64,000 nucleotides of DNA from an uncultured Chlorobiaceae bacterium (GCA_903940125.1 CAJAJL010000118.1:22348-86347); one strand, 5' to 3'. Shown: positions 1-9,461, counted from the stretch's first letter. Program-made: numbers and translations. Notes: generated from the letters alone by a model not told the origin.

Positions 1-1230
1 CGAATTTTTCCTTTCGATCTTATTCCGAGGGTTGTGCCTGCTCATGAATGGCAGACTATCGAAAAAGGTCTTGTGCAGAGAATTAAAGCGCTCAATGAGT
101 TCCTGTACGATATCTATCACACTCAGAAAATACTTAAGGACAAAATTATTCCTCCTGAACTGATTCTCGGAAGCCAGCATTTCAGAAGGGAGTTTGTCGG
201 GGTAAACCCTCCTCTCGGTATTTATATTCATATTACCGGCAGCGATATCATCCGGGACGGCGCCGGAAACTACTTAGTCCTTGAAGACAACCTGCGCACT
301 CCGAGTGGTGTTTCTTATATGCTGCAGAACCGACAGGCTATGAAACGTGCTTTTCCGGTCCTTTTTGACAAATACAAGATCCGTCCGATCGAAAATTATC
401 CTCAGGAACTGCTCCGTACACTGCAGGAAATCAGTCCTGATTCCCGTCGTGAACCAAACGTCGTGGTACTTACACCCGGTATTTACAATTCAGCATATTT
501 TGAGCACAGCTTCCTGGCCCGACAGATGGGTGTGGAACTGACTGAAGGAAAAGATCTGGTTGTCAACGATAATAAGGTCTATACAAGAACCACCCGTGGC
601 CTTGAAAGGGTCGATGTGATTTACAGGAGAGTTGATGATGCCTTTCTTGATCCGCTTGTATTCCGCCCTGACTCGAAGCTTGGTGTTGCGGGTCTGGTCA
701 ATGCATACCGTAAAGGAAATGTAACGCTTGCCAATGCCATCGGTACAGGAGTTGCCGATGACAAGGTTATCTACAGCTTTGTGCCTGCAATCATCAAATA
801 CTATCTCGGCGAGGATCCTATCCTGCAGAATGTACCAACCTGGCTGGCGAGCAACCCATCTGATCTTAAATATATTCTTGAAAACCTCGGCTCGCTTGTT
901 GTGAAGGCTGCCAATGAATCCGGCGGATACGGTATGCTGGTAGGTCCGGAATCAACCATTGAGCAGCAGGAAACTTTTGCCGAGATGATTGTTGCCAATC
1001 CGCGCAACTATATCGCCCAGCCCACTATTTCGTTGTCGCGTCATCCCAGTTTTTTCAATGACACCGATCTCTGGGGCTGTCATATCGATCTTCGCCCCTA
1101 TGTTTTGTATGGTAAAACTGTTACTATAGTTCCTGGAGGACTTACAAGGGTGGCCCTCAAGCGTGGTTCGCTGGTGGTGAACTCTTCACAGGGCGGAGGC
1201 AGCAAGGACACCTGGGTTGTCGATGAATAA
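1..1230 (+). CDS. Circularly permuted ATP-grasp protein (DUF404/DUF407, COG2308), 5' end outside window
   Basis: The frame is open back to base 1: residues FDLIPR precede the first possible start (GTG at 34), and this stretch is conserved in the family, so the N-terminus lies outside the window. Recognisable blocks are SDIIRDGAG with [31 protein letters not shown], the basic YRRVDD segment and [11 protein letters not shown], all hallmarks of CP_ATPgrasp_2 proteins. Such enzymes are predicted to form amide or peptide bonds using ATP; the substrate is unknown. An alpha-E gene starts 18 bases downstream and a transglutaminase follows, the usual three-gene association, so an operon is inferred. 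Confidence 0.9.
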   Translation, partial: RIFPFDLIPRVVPAHEWQTIEKGLVQRIKALNEFLYDIYHTQKILKDKIIPPELILGSQHFRREFVGVNPPLGIYIHITGSDIIRDGAGNYLVLEDNLRTPSGVSYMLQNRQAMKRAFPVLFDKYKIRPIENYPQELLRTLQEISPDSRREPNVVVLTPGIYNSAYFEHSFLARQMGVELTEGKDLVVNDNKVYTRTTRGLERVDVIYRRVDDAFLDPLVFRPDSKLGVAGLVNAYRKGNVTLANAIGTGVADDKVIYSFVPAIIKYYLGEDPILQNVPTWLASNPSDLKYILENLGSLVVKAANESGGYGMLVGPESTIEQQETFAEMIVANPRNYIAQPTISLSRHPSFFNDTDLWGCHIDLRPYVLYGKTVTIVPGGLTRVALKRGSLVVNSSQGGGSKDTWVVDE

Positions 1231-1248
1231 ACACTAATCTTCATTTTC

Positions 1249-2322
1249 ATGTTAAGCCGTGTTGCCGAATCCCTGTTTTGGATGAGTCGTTATTTTGAAC
1301 GTGCAGAAAACACAGCAAGGTTCCTTGACGTCAATTTCAACCTGCTGCTCGACCTCAATAAAATTACACCAATAGAAAATCCGAACTACTGGATTGCTCT
1401 TATTCTTGTTACAAGCGACAAGGTGCGCTTCAATAATCAGTACAACGAATATACTGCACGCAGCGTTACCGATTATCTGGTATTCAACAAAGATAATCCG
1501 AATTCCATTATCTCATGTATCGGTCTTGCGAGAGAAAATGCAAGGAGCATTATCGAAAGCATTTCGAGTGAGATGTGGGAGCAGGTGAATAACCTCTACC
1601 ACTACCTCCAGAACATTACTCCTCAGTACGTACACAACGATCCCTACAGCTTTTATAAAGAGATAAAAAACGCATCGCATCTCTTTCAGGGAATTACTGA
1701 CAACACATTCTCGCATAACGAAGGATGGGATTTCATACAGATTGCCAAGTATCTGGAGCGCAGTGACAATATTGCGCGGCTTATTGATGTGAAGTACCAC
1801 ATGCTGCTTTCTGAGGCTCAAAGCCAGCCTGAGATCGTTGAAGGATCGGAAGATATTATTCAATGGATGGCAGTGCTGAAAAGCTGCAGCGCATTGGAGG
1901 CATTCCGTAAAGTGTACCTTTCAAAAATAGATCCTGACAACATTCTTCGGTTTCTTATTCTTGACAGAACATTTCCGCGCAGCATTAATTTTTCGGTATG
2001 CGCTGCTGAAGATGCCCTATGGCGCATCTCAGGAAGCTCAAGGCATCGATACGTCAATAATGCTGACCGACTTATAGGAAAAATGGAGGCGGAGCTCAGT
2101 TATACCGCCATTGAAGATATATATGCGAAAGGATTGCACGTTTATTTAGAAGACCTTGAACAGAGGCTGGTTAAAGTGGGTGAACAGGTACATCTTACCT
2201 ATTTTGCCTATCATACTCCTGAAATTGAATCATCGGACATTGCTGAAGCACTTCCTTTTACCGGAATTGCAGGAGGACGCCCTAACTGGAGTCAGGCTCA
2301 GCAACATCAGCAGCAGCAATAA
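1249..2322 (+). CDS. Alpha-E domain protein (DUF403, COG2307)
   Basis: This 357-residue, mostly helical protein opens with MLSRVAESLFWMSRYFERAENTAR (split here: MLSRVAESLFW, MSRYFERAENTAR), the diagnostic start of alpha-E proteins, and repeats the theme at about residue 170 with YLERSDNIARLIDV. Members are always found beside circularly permuted ATP-grasp genes and are thought to act with them in making a small peptide or a modified protein; the biochemistry is not established. The C-terminus ends in a Gln-rich tail (QAQQHQQQQ) that is probably disordered. It sits between the ATP-grasp gene (18-base gap) and the transglutaminase gene (24-base gap). Confidence 0.88.
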   Translation: MLSRVAESLFWMSRYFERAENTARFLDVNFNLLLDLNKITPIENPNYWIALILVTSDKVRFNNQYNEYTARSVTDYLVFNKDNPNSIISCIGLARENARSIIESISSEMWEQVNNLYHYLQNITPQYVHNDPYSFYKEIKNASHLFQGITDNTFSHNEGWDFIQIAKYLERSDNIARLIDVKYHMLLSEAQSQPEIVEGSEDIIQWMAVLKSCSALEAFRKVYLSKIDPDNILRFLILDRTFPRSINFSVCAAEDALWRISGSSRHRYVNNADRLIGKMEAELSYTAIEDIYAKGLHVYLEDLEQRLVKVGEQVHLTYFAYHTPEIESSDIAEALPFTGIAGGRPNWSQAQQHQQQQ

Positions 2323-2346
2323 CGAGACACACTTAATAAAGAGAGC

Positions 2347-3165
2347 ATGATTGTAAAAGTTGAACATTCCACCCTGTTTGAATATGATAATCCAATCTAT
2401 GAAACAGCTACTGAAGTCAGGCTGCACCCCGACAACAATCATGCGGCTCCGCAACGTTGTGCAAGCTTCAAACTTATAGTCGATCCCCCAGCCACCATTT
2501 TTGAATACACTGATTTCTACGGAAACATTGTCAATCATTTCAACCTGCTCCAGAGTCATAAACAGGTGAAAATCGTAGCCACTTCTGTGGTTGAAACCGG
2601 TATTGGACGCAGTGCATCCTCCGAGAATGAGGATATTTTTCTGATCGACTTTACCTGCCAGAGTCGATATGTGCATTTTGATCAGGCGATACGTGACTTT
2701 GCCTCCCTTTTTGCCAACAATACCGACCATTTTCAACTTGCCGAATCGATATGCCGGCACATCAATGAATCATTCATCTACGAACCTGGAGTGACCGACG
2801 TTCACAGTACCAGTGCTGTCGTCATGGCGCTCGGACGTGGAGTCTGCCAGGATTTTGCCCATATCATGCTTGCAGCCTGCAGATATCTCGGTGTGCCTGC
2901 CCGATATGTCAGCGGGTACCTTTTTGGAGGAAGCACTCCAGATGGGCGGGATGAAGCTACACACGCATGGTGTGAAGTCTATTGCGGTAAAGAACAAGGG
3001 TGGATCGGGATGGATCCGACACACAGTACCCTTTTTGTTGATGAGCGGTATATTAAAATCGGTTCGGGGCGTGACTATGATGACGTCCCGCCAGTACGCG
3101 GTACTTATAAAGGCAATGGACTGGAGACTCTAAGGGTATCGGTCAAAGTCAGCTCAATGGAATAA
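2347..3165 (+). CDS. Transglutaminase-like cysteine protease family protein
   Basis: The 272-residue protein has the N-terminal beta domain of bacterial transglutaminase-like proteins (VEHSTLFEYDNPI near the start) followed by the papain-fold core. The catalytic triad is visible: Cys167 in GRGVCQDFAH, His206 in THAWCEV and Asp223 in GMDPTHS. No signal peptide is seen, so a cytoplasmic role is likely. With the ATP-grasp and alpha-E genes upstream it makes the known three-gene set, in which it may cleave or cross-link the product of the ATP-grasp enzyme; this is inference from gene association. Start ATG is preceded by a purine-rich AAAGAGAG. Confidence 0.88.
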   Translation: MIVKVEHSTLFEYDNPIYETATEVRLHPDNNHAAPQRCASFKLIVDPPATIFEYTDFYGNIVNHFNLLQSHKQVKIVATSVVETGIGRSASSENEDIFLIDFTCQSRYVHFDQAIRDFASLFANNTDHFQLAESICRHINESFIYEPGVTDVHSTSAVVMALGRGVCQDFAHIMLAACRYLGVPARYVSGYLFGGSTPDGRDEATHAWCEVYCGKEQGWIGMDPTHSTLFVDERYIKIGSGRDYDDVPPVRGTYKGNGLETLRVSVKVSSME

Positions 3166-3193
3166 TAACATGTGCAATTGTACAGATTAACCG

Positions 3194-3220
3194 GCCCCGA
3201 CATGACTACTGCATGCCGGG
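3194..3220. repeat. Imperfect hairpin between convergent genes
   Basis: CCCCGACATG and CATGCCGGGG can pair over ten positions with one A-C mismatch around a seven-base loop. It lies between the transglutaminase stop and the end of the convergent kinase gene. There is no T-run on either side, so it is at best a weak transcript end or an mRNA-stabilising hairpin. Confidence 0.35.
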
Positions 3221-3240
3221 GATTCATTCAAAGTCAATGC

Positions 3241-5730
3241 CTATTGAACTACAATTGCGGAACGAAGGAGTTCATTTATTTTTATCGTCAACTCCTTGAT
3301 CAAAAAGGGCTTCCGGATAAAACCCACTTCGACGCCCTCTTCCAGAAACCCGTTTCGAGCAGTAATAACGCTATCAGAACCTGACATAAACAGGGTTTTC
3401 AACTTGGGACATATCGGCAGAAGCTTTTTTGAAAGATCACAGCCGTTCATTTCCGGTAAGACTGCATCGACAAGAAGAAGATCAATATCACGCTGGTATT
3501 CATTTGCGAACCTGAGAGCTTTATCTGGTGTATCAAACGCGTGGATGGTATATCCTGTTTTTTCAAGCATACGCTTATAGAGATTCAGGGTATCAGGCTC
3601 GCCCTCGACCAGCAATATCGTTTCTTTCAACTCGAGGCTTGGAATAGGCTCCTCATCTTCAGAAAAATAGTTGTTTCCCATATAACGAGGCAAATAGAGA
3701 GTAAAGACACTTCCTTTGCCCAGTTCAGTCTGGCATTCAATATATCCCTGGTTCTGTTTGGCAATACCATAGGCTATCGACAAACCAAGACCCATGGCTT
3801 TTCCTGCATCCCGGGTAGTAAAAAAAGGTTCAAAAATATGGGGAAGATTCTGTTTTTCAATCCCAATGCCGTTATCGGTCACGGCAAGCTTCACATAGTT
3901 ACCGGGAACAAGGCAGGTGTGATCGGCGGCACAATCTTGCGGATCAATAAAAATCCTGCTGGTTTCGATAGTGATCCGACCTTTACCGGTGATTGCATCA
4001 CGGGCATTGAAACAGAGGATGGCAAGAAGCTGATCAATTTGCGAGGGATCAATTTTTACCAGAGTTTTTTGTCTGTCAGGTATCCAGTCAAGCGAAATCT
4101 GTTCGCCGACAAGCTCTCTCATAGCACTCAACTTCCCTTCAACAAGAATATTTAACTCGAGAACGATTGGCATAACGGCACCACTTCGAGCAAAAATCAA
4201 GAGTTGACTCATCATTTCGGAAGAACTGCACGTGGTTTCCAGAATATCCCTCAGGTTATTGACCAGTGAGATACTTAAATGCTGGTGATCCAAGGCCATC
4301 TTGACGTTACCAAGAATGATATCGAGCATCTGACTGTAATTACAGCCAATTCTTTTGATAACATTGCCGACAAATGCCATTTTCTGAGCATGAATCAATG
4401 AAGTGTTAACATTCATTTCAGACTGTTCAGCACGCTTACGAAGAACAAGATCACTTGCAAGTTCCGCAAAACTCGTTACCACACATTCATCATACTCATC
4501 ATAATTTGAAGATTTGCCACCGACCCCGACAATCGCAGTGACCATATCCCCTTTTATGATTGGTACAACCAATGTCCGCATGAATTTTGAATGATCATCC
4601 GGTTTGTTGCAGTTAATTGCTTTAGTATTGCATTCATTATGAATCATGGTTTTCTGCGACCGTAATACCTCAAGAAAAAGCTCTTTCTGGTTTAACGAGC
4701 CTCGTTTACCACCTGATTCCGTACAACCCATATTCATGTTCGAATTGCCGGACAATACCTGCAAGTCAGGTACTCTCATATCGTCCGCAAGAAAGTAGCA
4801 AAAGCCGACTGTACTGTCTGTCAGGCGTTCGGCCTCATCCATCGTAGCTTGAAGAAGTTCTTCAATTGAACAGGTATCAGCTTTGTCAAACAGGCTCGTA
4901 CGAAAAAGAGTGTGAAATTCTATGCCCTTGCGCGCCGTTATATCATGAAGCAACCCTACGATGAAGGAATGTCCCTTGTCTGCAACACATTGTAAATGCA
5001 GTTCACCCCAGAATAGGGAACCATTTTTTCTGCGGAAGTGCCATTCGAGGACCTGAGTCGGAAGGTGGTTTGTTCCGGTTTTACTTATAGCGGCAAGAGC
5101 TCCGGGAATTTCTTTTTCTTCCTCAAGAAATCCTGCAACCGATTTCCCTGTCATTTCATTCGGCATAAACCCAAACAGGTTTTCCGCAGCCGGCGAAATA
5201 TAGTTCAATATCGAGTTTTTATCAGATATAAAAACAGCACCATCAAGGTGCTCTATCATGGAACGATATTTATGTGCTGCCTGAATCAGATTATCTTCCA
5301 CCTGCTTACGTGCTGTTATGTCGAGTATCATACAGATAACAAAAGGGTTACCCTCAATTATTATCCTTCTGCCCGTCATCATGAACCAGCGTAACTCCTG
5401 TTCACCTTGAAAAAGAACTCTTGCTTCTGCAGTTTCTTCGTAGCCTTTTGAAAGAACACTGAGCAGTTTTTCTTTTATAAGCGGCTGATCAGCATGATAA
5501 ATCAGCTTATCAATGACATTGATACGATCTTTCTTTCTGAGAGGTTTGACTGTTGCTTTTTGCTGGAAGGAGTCACTCCAACTGACATAATACCCTTTGG
5601 TATCAATAACGAAAACGGAGTGAAGCACAACCTGTGAAATGCCATTACTTGTCACCTGGACATCCTCCCCGGAATGTTTCCGGCTAAGGGCTCGAATGTC
5701 TGTTTTTTTACTGCGCCTTGTTTTCTGCAT
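3241..5730 (-). CDS. Hybrid histidine kinase-like protein (PAS-PAS-GAF-DHp-HATPase-REC) with degenerate phospho-relay residues
   Basis: The 829-residue protein has two PAS domains (about 25-140 and 150-270, each closed by a DITARK motif), a GAF-like domain (about 275-430), a kinase core and a C-terminal receiver (about 695-820). The ATP lid motifs are intact (FNARDAI, TDNGIGI, FEPFFTT, GLGLS). The phospho-acceptor block normally read as GVAHDFNNML reads RIGCNYSQML here, placing Cys463 where His is expected. In the receiver the usual VEDEP reads VEGEP (Gly710), losing one Mg-binding acid, while the acceptor Asp in LLLVDAVLPEMNG and Lys in IRKPF remain. No transmembrane segment is visible. It may bind ATP or act as a phosphatase or scaffold; autophosphorylation on His is not expected. 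Confidence 0.85.
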   Translation of the reverse strand: MQKTRRSKKTDIRALSRKHSGEDVQVTSNGISQVVLHSVFVIDTKGYYVSWSDSFQQKATVKPLRKKDRINVIDKLIYHADQPLIKEKLLSVLSKGYEETAEARVLFQGEQELRWFMMTGRRIIIEGNPFVICMILDITARKQVEDNLIQAAHKYRSMIEHLDGAVFISDKNSILNYISPAAENLFGFMPNEMTGKSVAGFLEEEKEIPGALAAISKTGTNHLPTQVLEWHFRRKNGSLFWGELHLQCVADKGHSFIVGLLHDITARKGIEFHTLFRTSLFDKADTCSIEELLQATMDEAERLTDSTVGFCYFLADDMRVPDLQVLSGNSNMNMGCTESGGKRGSLNQKELFLEVLRSQKTMIHNECNTKAINCNKPDDHSKFMRTLVVPIIKGDMVTAIVGVGGKSSNYDEYDECVVTSFAELASDLVLRKRAEQSEMNVNTSLIHAQKMAFVGNVIKRIGCNYSQMLDIILGNVKMALDHQHLSISLVNNLRDILETTCSSSEMMSQLLIFARSGAVMPIVLELNILVEGKLSAMRELVGEQISLDWIPDRQKTLVKIDPSQIDQLLAILCFNARDAITGKGRITIETSRIFIDPQDCAADHTCLVPGNYVKLAVTDNGIGIEKQNLPHIFEPFFTTRDAGKAMGLGLSIAYGIAKQNQGYIECQTELGKGSVFTLYLPRYMGNNYFSEDEEPIPSLELKETILLVEGEPDTLNLYKRMLEKTGYTIHAFDTPDKALRFANEYQRDIDLLLVDAVLPEMNGCDLSKKLLPICPKLKTLFMSGSDSVITARNGFLEEGVEVGFIRKPFLIKELTIKINELLRSAIVVQ

Positions 5731-6068
5731 TGGTATGGGGTTAAATTCTAAAGGTCCAAATCCTTGGGGAAAGAGAAGAGAAATAGAATACAGGTACCGT
5801 GCAGCTTATGGTCCATCATGGGTGGCGCGCTGGAATTCAGTGTAGGTGCAAGTTGTCGGCTGCAAAAAAACTTATATTACGTTTTAATATCTTCAATGTA
5901 CTATAATTTTCATTACAACCGCATTATATTACGTATAATATTTCTTTATTACTCAATAAAATCACTTTGCATTGTAATATTTTATCGTATAGGTGTGATA
6001 GCACCTAAATCAGACGATAGCCATGTTGCCTGCTTTTTTTTATGCAGCTCATTGGCTACCTTGATACT
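5731..6068. other. AT-rich divergent intergenic region
   Basis: This 338-base region separates the divergent kinase and tgt genes. The tgt-proximal 190 bases are very AT-rich and hold two copies of an 11-base word, listed separately. No RNA gene or convincing small reading frame was seen; promoters for both flanking units presumably lie here. Confidence 0.4.
5872..5934. repeat. Two direct copies of TTATATTACGT upstream of tgt
   Basis: The 11-base word TTATATTACGT occurs at 5872-5882 and again at 5924-5934, 52 bases apart (about five helical turns), followed each time by an AT-rich TAATAT stretch. This could be a pair of regulator sites or promoter elements; no regulator is assigned. Confidence 0.4.
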
Positions 6069-7202
6069 ATGAAATTCAGCATCATTACCACGGATCCTTA
6101 CTCTTCAGCCCGATGCGGAGTGCTTGAAACCGCCCATGGAACTATTCCTACCCCGGTTTTTATGCCTGTCGGCACTCGCGCAAGCGTCAAATCCGTTGAA
6201 CCCCATGAACTGAAGGAGGTCAATGTTCATATTATTCTGGCGAATACCTACCACCTCTATCTGAAACCGGGAAATGACATTATTTTTAAAGCCGGCGGTG
6301 TGCATAGGTTTATGAACTGGGATGCTCCTCTTTTGACGGACAGTGGCGGCTATCAGGTTTATTCTCTCTCTCTGTTGCGCAAGATCACTGAAGAGGGTGT
6401 CATGTTCAAGTCGCATCTTGATGGTTCAAAACAGCATTTTACTCCTGAAAATGTTGTTGATACCCAGCGCATTATCGGCAGCGATATTATGATGCCTCTC
6501 GATGAGTGCCCGCCTTCGACAGCCGAAAAAGAGTACATCCGCAAATCCGGGGAACTGACCATCCGCTGGGCTGAACGGGCAAAAAATCATTTTGCTTCGA
6601 CCTCTCCTCTTTACAGGCATGAGCAATACCTTTTCGGCATAACACAAGGCGGGGTCCATGAGGATCTGCGTAAAATTTCGATTGAAGCTCTGGTCGATCT
6701 TGATTTTGACGGATATTCCATAGGGGGGATGGCTGTGGGTGAGCCCGCTCAGGAAATGTACCGTATCCTTGAACTTTCACATGCGCTGCTTCCTGAAGAT
6801 AAACCGCGCTATCTTATGGGGGTAGGTACTCCTGAAAATATCCTGAACGCTATTGAACGGGGGGTAGATATGTTTGACTGCGTTATCCCCACCCGTGAGG
6901 GGCGAAACGGCAGGGTCTATACTCGACATGGAAAGATGAACCTGCGCTCGGCAGTGTATGCTGAGGACTTTTCTTCAATCGATGAAGGGTTCGACAACCA
7001 TGTCTGCCGAAATTTTTCGCGTGCTTATATCCGTCACCTGCTGAATGTTGGTGAAATTCTCGGCCTTAAACTCTGCACGCTGCAGAATATTTCTTTTTTC
7101 ATGTGGCTTACTGCAACGGCACGAACACACATAGAACAGGGCTCTTTCAAAGAGTGGATAACAGATTTTCTTGAACGATTCAACCACCATGAAAAAGCAT
7201 AA
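6069..7202 (+). CDS. tgt: Queuine/preQ1 tRNA-ribosyltransferase
   Basis: Tgt exchanges guanine 34 of GUN tRNAs for preQ1 in queuosine synthesis. The 377-residue length from ATG 6069 (MKFSIITTDPYSS) fits the family; an upstream in-frame ATG at 6042 would add an atypical leader. The substrate pocket LLTDSGGYQVYSL and the nucleophile region FDCVIPTREGRNG are intact, as is GGMAVGE. The C-terminal zinc site is unusual: where most bacterial enzymes carry CxCxxC followed by a His in TxHN, this one has GFDNHVC and LCTLQN, leaving one of four ligands. rimO starts inside its last codons (14-base overlap), so the two are translationally coupled. Confidence 0.93.
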   Translation: MKFSIITTDPYSSARCGVLETAHGTIPTPVFMPVGTRASVKSVEPHELKEVNVHIILANTYHLYLKPGNDIIFKAGGVHRFMNWDAPLLTDSGGYQVYSLSLLRKITEEGVMFKSHLDGSKQHFTPENVVDTQRIIGSDIMMPLDECPPSTAEKEYIRKSGELTIRWAERAKNHFASTSPLYRHEQYLFGITQGGVHEDLRKISIEALVDLDFDGYSIGGMAVGEPAQEMYRILELSHALLPEDKPRYLMGVGTPENILNAIERGVDMFDCVIPTREGRNGRVYTRHGKMNLRSAVYAEDFSSIDEGFDNHVCRNFSRAYIRHLLNVGEILGLKLCTLQNISFFMWLTATARTHIEQGSFKEWITDFLERFNHHEKA

Positions 7203-8481
7203 AGTATTTCTTCTGAGCCTCGGCTGCTCTAAAAACACGGTCGATTCCGAACGTCTGATGGCTCAGGCTGAAGCATCGGGCATCATCTTTACCGAGAAGG
7301 CCGATGATGCTGAAACTATTCTCATCAACTCCTGCGGCTTCATTGCCGATGCAAAAGAGGAATCCATCAACGAAACTCTGGCCGCCATCTATAAAAAAGA
7401 GGAGGGGTTCATCAAACGAGTTTTCGTGATGGGATGCCTCACCGAACTCCATAGAGCAGAGCTTCTGGAAGAGATGCCTGAAGTTGACGGTTTTTTCGGC
7501 ACCCGTGAACTGCCTGATGTGCTTGCTGCAATAGGAGCTGAGTACCGTGAAGAGCTCTACGACCGTCGTTCACTGCTGACACCTCCCCATTATTCTTATC
7601 TCAAGATTGCCGAAGGATGCAACCGGGCCTGTTCATTCTGCTCAATTCCGAAAATCAGGGGCCGATACCATAGCCAGCCTCCTGAACAGCTGCTGAGAGA
7701 AGCTGCTCTGCTGAAAAGCACCGGCGTCAAAGAACTGAATGTCATTGCCCAGGATATAAGCCTTTATGGGTATGACCTGGCGGGAAAAACATTGCTGAAT
7801 GATCTTGTGCTGCGCCTTTCAGACATTGGATTTGACTGGATCAGGTTGCTCTATGCTTACCCGGTTAACTTCCCGCTTGAGGTAATTGATACCATGCGTG
7901 AGCGTGAGAATATCTGCAACTACCTCGATATTCCACTGCAGCATTGCAATAGCCGCATCCTGCAATCGATGAACCGGGGCATTGATAAAATTCAAACGGT
8001 ACAACTCCTTGAGACCATCCGGGAGAAAAATCCCGATATCCGTCTGCGGACAACCATGATCGCGGGCTATCCCGGGGAAACACGGGAAGAGTTTGAAGAG
8101 CTGCTTGAGTTCGTTGAGACAAGCCGTTTTGACAGGCTGGGCTGCTTTCCTTACTTTCATGAAGAGCATGCGCCGGCTTATGCGCTTAAGGAGACACTCA
8201 GTACTGAAGAAAAACAGGAACGTGTTGCAGAGATCATGGAACTGCAGGAAGAGGTTTCGGAAGAGAAGAACCGGATATTCGAGGGAAAAGTGATAAAGGT
8301 ACTGATCGACCAGATCGAAGAAGACAGTGCTTTCGGCAGAACGGAATATGATGCTCCGGAGGTTGATAATGATTGTATCATTACAATTGGCGATACGCCT
8401 GTCAACGTGGGTTCGTTCTGCTTTGCAAAAATCAATGATACTAATGCTTTTGAGTTGCACGGTTCAGTCGTTGAATTATGA
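7189..8481 (+). CDS. rimO: Ribosomal protein uS12 methylthiotransferase
   Basis: RimO is a radical SAM enzyme that methylthiolates an aspartate of ribosomal protein S12. From ATG 7189 it is 430 residues. The N-terminal domain supplies three cluster cysteines (LGCSKNTVDSE, INSCGFI, VMGCLTE); the radical SAM motif is CNRACSFC, with SIPKIRGRYHS following; PLQHCNSRILQSMNRG and the C-terminal TRAM region (EGKVIKVLIDQ) are typical and separate it from MiaB. The start overlaps the tgt stop by 14 bases and its stop overlaps the next start in ATGA. An earlier in-frame ATG at 7171 would extend it six residues into tgt and is less likely. Confidence 0.93.
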   Translation: MKKHKVFLLSLGCSKNTVDSERLMAQAEASGIIFTEKADDAETILINSCGFIADAKEESINETLAAIYKKEEGFIKRVFVMGCLTELHRAELLEEMPEVDGFFGTRELPDVLAAIGAEYREELYDRRSLLTPPHYSYLKIAEGCNRACSFCSIPKIRGRYHSQPPEQLLREAALLKSTGVKELNVIAQDISLYGYDLAGKTLLNDLVLRLSDIGFDWIRLLYAYPVNFPLEVIDTMRERENICNYLDIPLQHCNSRILQSMNRGIDKIQTVQLLETIREKNPDIRLRTTMIAGYPGETREEFEELLEFVETSRFDRLGCFPYFHEEHAPAYALKETLSTEEKQERVAEIMELQEEVSEEKNRIFEGKVIKVLIDQIEEDSAFGRTEYDAPEVDNDCIITIGDTPVNVGSFCFAKINDTNAFELHGSVVEL

Positions 8482-9461
8482 GCATAAGGTATATCAAACC
8501 CCATAGTTCTTCAGCTGGAGACAGTTTATCAGAAAAAGTACTCTCTCAGGTCCGAAAGGAGTTCGGAGCAGAGGTTGAACCCTTTACCCTTCACAATCCG
8601 GTACCTGAACTCCTCGCCAGCGCATGGATGGCATGCAGGGAAACACTGCTTGCAGGTGAGGGAGCCCGTGATGCAAAAGAGCTTGTTGCAGCTGCTGTTT
8701 CAGACATTAACCGCTGCCCATACTGTGTCGATGCCCACAGCATCATGCTGCTGGAATCCTCTGGACATGATTACCAGGAAGCGCTTGCAGATCCAAACCT
8801 TGGAAAAATTGCCTCATGGGCATCGGCAACTCGGACACCTGACTCGCCGATTCTGCATTCACCTCCTTTTCTTGACTCAGAAGCCCCTGCATTTATAGGA
8901 ACAGCTGTCTTTTTTCACTACATCAACCGTATGGTGACCATACTGCTCGGTGAGTCCCCGCTCCCCTTTTCCAGCGGACTTCCAAAAAAAGTTTCGCTTC
9001 ACCTTGCCGCATGGTTTTTCGGTGGTGCTATCCGCCTCGCCAAGGTACCTGGAGCATCGCTTGATCTCCTGCCTGAAGCTGCATTGCCAAACGACCTTTC
9101 ATGGGCAAAAGCCTCTCTGCCGATAGCAGGTGCATTTGCTCGATTTGCGAAGGCAGTAGAACATGGTGGTGTGCTTTCCCTCTCGGAAGATGTCCGGGCA
9201 GCTGTCAGCACATCAGCAGGAGACTGGGACTGCAGTAACCCTGCCATGAATGATGTATGGTTTGAAAACAAAATCGCGCACCTTCAGAGCGAAGACAAGG
9301 CTGCGGGAAAACTTGCTTTCCTCACGGCATTTGCTCCTTACAAGGTAGATGAAAAGTGTGTTCGAGCTTTTTCAGAGCGCTTCCCTGGTGACGACATACT
9401 TATCTCCGCGCTTGCGTGGAGCAGTTTCACTGCTGCCAGAAGAATCGGCTCCTGGCTTTAA
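8478..9461 (+). CDS. AhpD-like / carboxymuconolactone decarboxylase-family protein
   Basis: The 327-residue protein carries RCPYCVDAHSIML at about residues 77-90, the CxxC...H redox site of AhpD-like alkylhydroperoxidase-fold proteins, after a segment (VPELLASAWMACRETL) typical of that family. It is about twice the length of single-domain AhpD, so it may be a double-domain protein; the C-terminal half has no second clear CxxC. The substrate is unknown; a peroxide- or quinone-related role is inferred only from the fold. Its ATG overlaps the rimO TGA by four bases, making it the third gene of the tgt unit. Confidence 0.7.
   Translation: MSIRYIKPHSSSAGDSLSEKVLSQVRKEFGAEVEPFTLHNPVPELLASAWMACRETLLAGEGARDAKELVAAAVSDINRCPYCVDAHSIMLLESSGHDYQEALADPNLGKIASWASATRTPDSPILHSPPFLDSEAPAFIGTAVFFHYINRMVTILLGESPLPFSSGLPKKVSLHLAAWFFGGAIRLAKVPGASLDLLPEAALPNDLSWAKASLPIAGAFARFAKAVEHGGVLSLSEDVRAAVSTSAGDWDCSNPAMNDVWFENKIAHLQSEDKAAGKLAFLTAFAPYKVDEKCVRAFSERFPGDDILISALAWSSFTAARRIGSWL

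Noticed and set aside
2230..2760. 176-codon frame opposite the alpha-E/transglutaminase junction
   Set aside because: Spans two coding genes antisense and has no recognisable motif.
3541..4155. 204-codon frame opposite the kinase gene
   Set aside because: Mirror of the coding strand of the hybrid kinase; no family pattern or ribosome site.
6042..6068. Upstream ATG for tgt
   Set aside because: Adds nine residues not seen in the family and lies outside the conserved MKF start.
7819..8460. 213-codon frame opposite rimO
   Set aside because: Shadow of rimO; composition rich in Phe/Leu/Cys from antisense reading.
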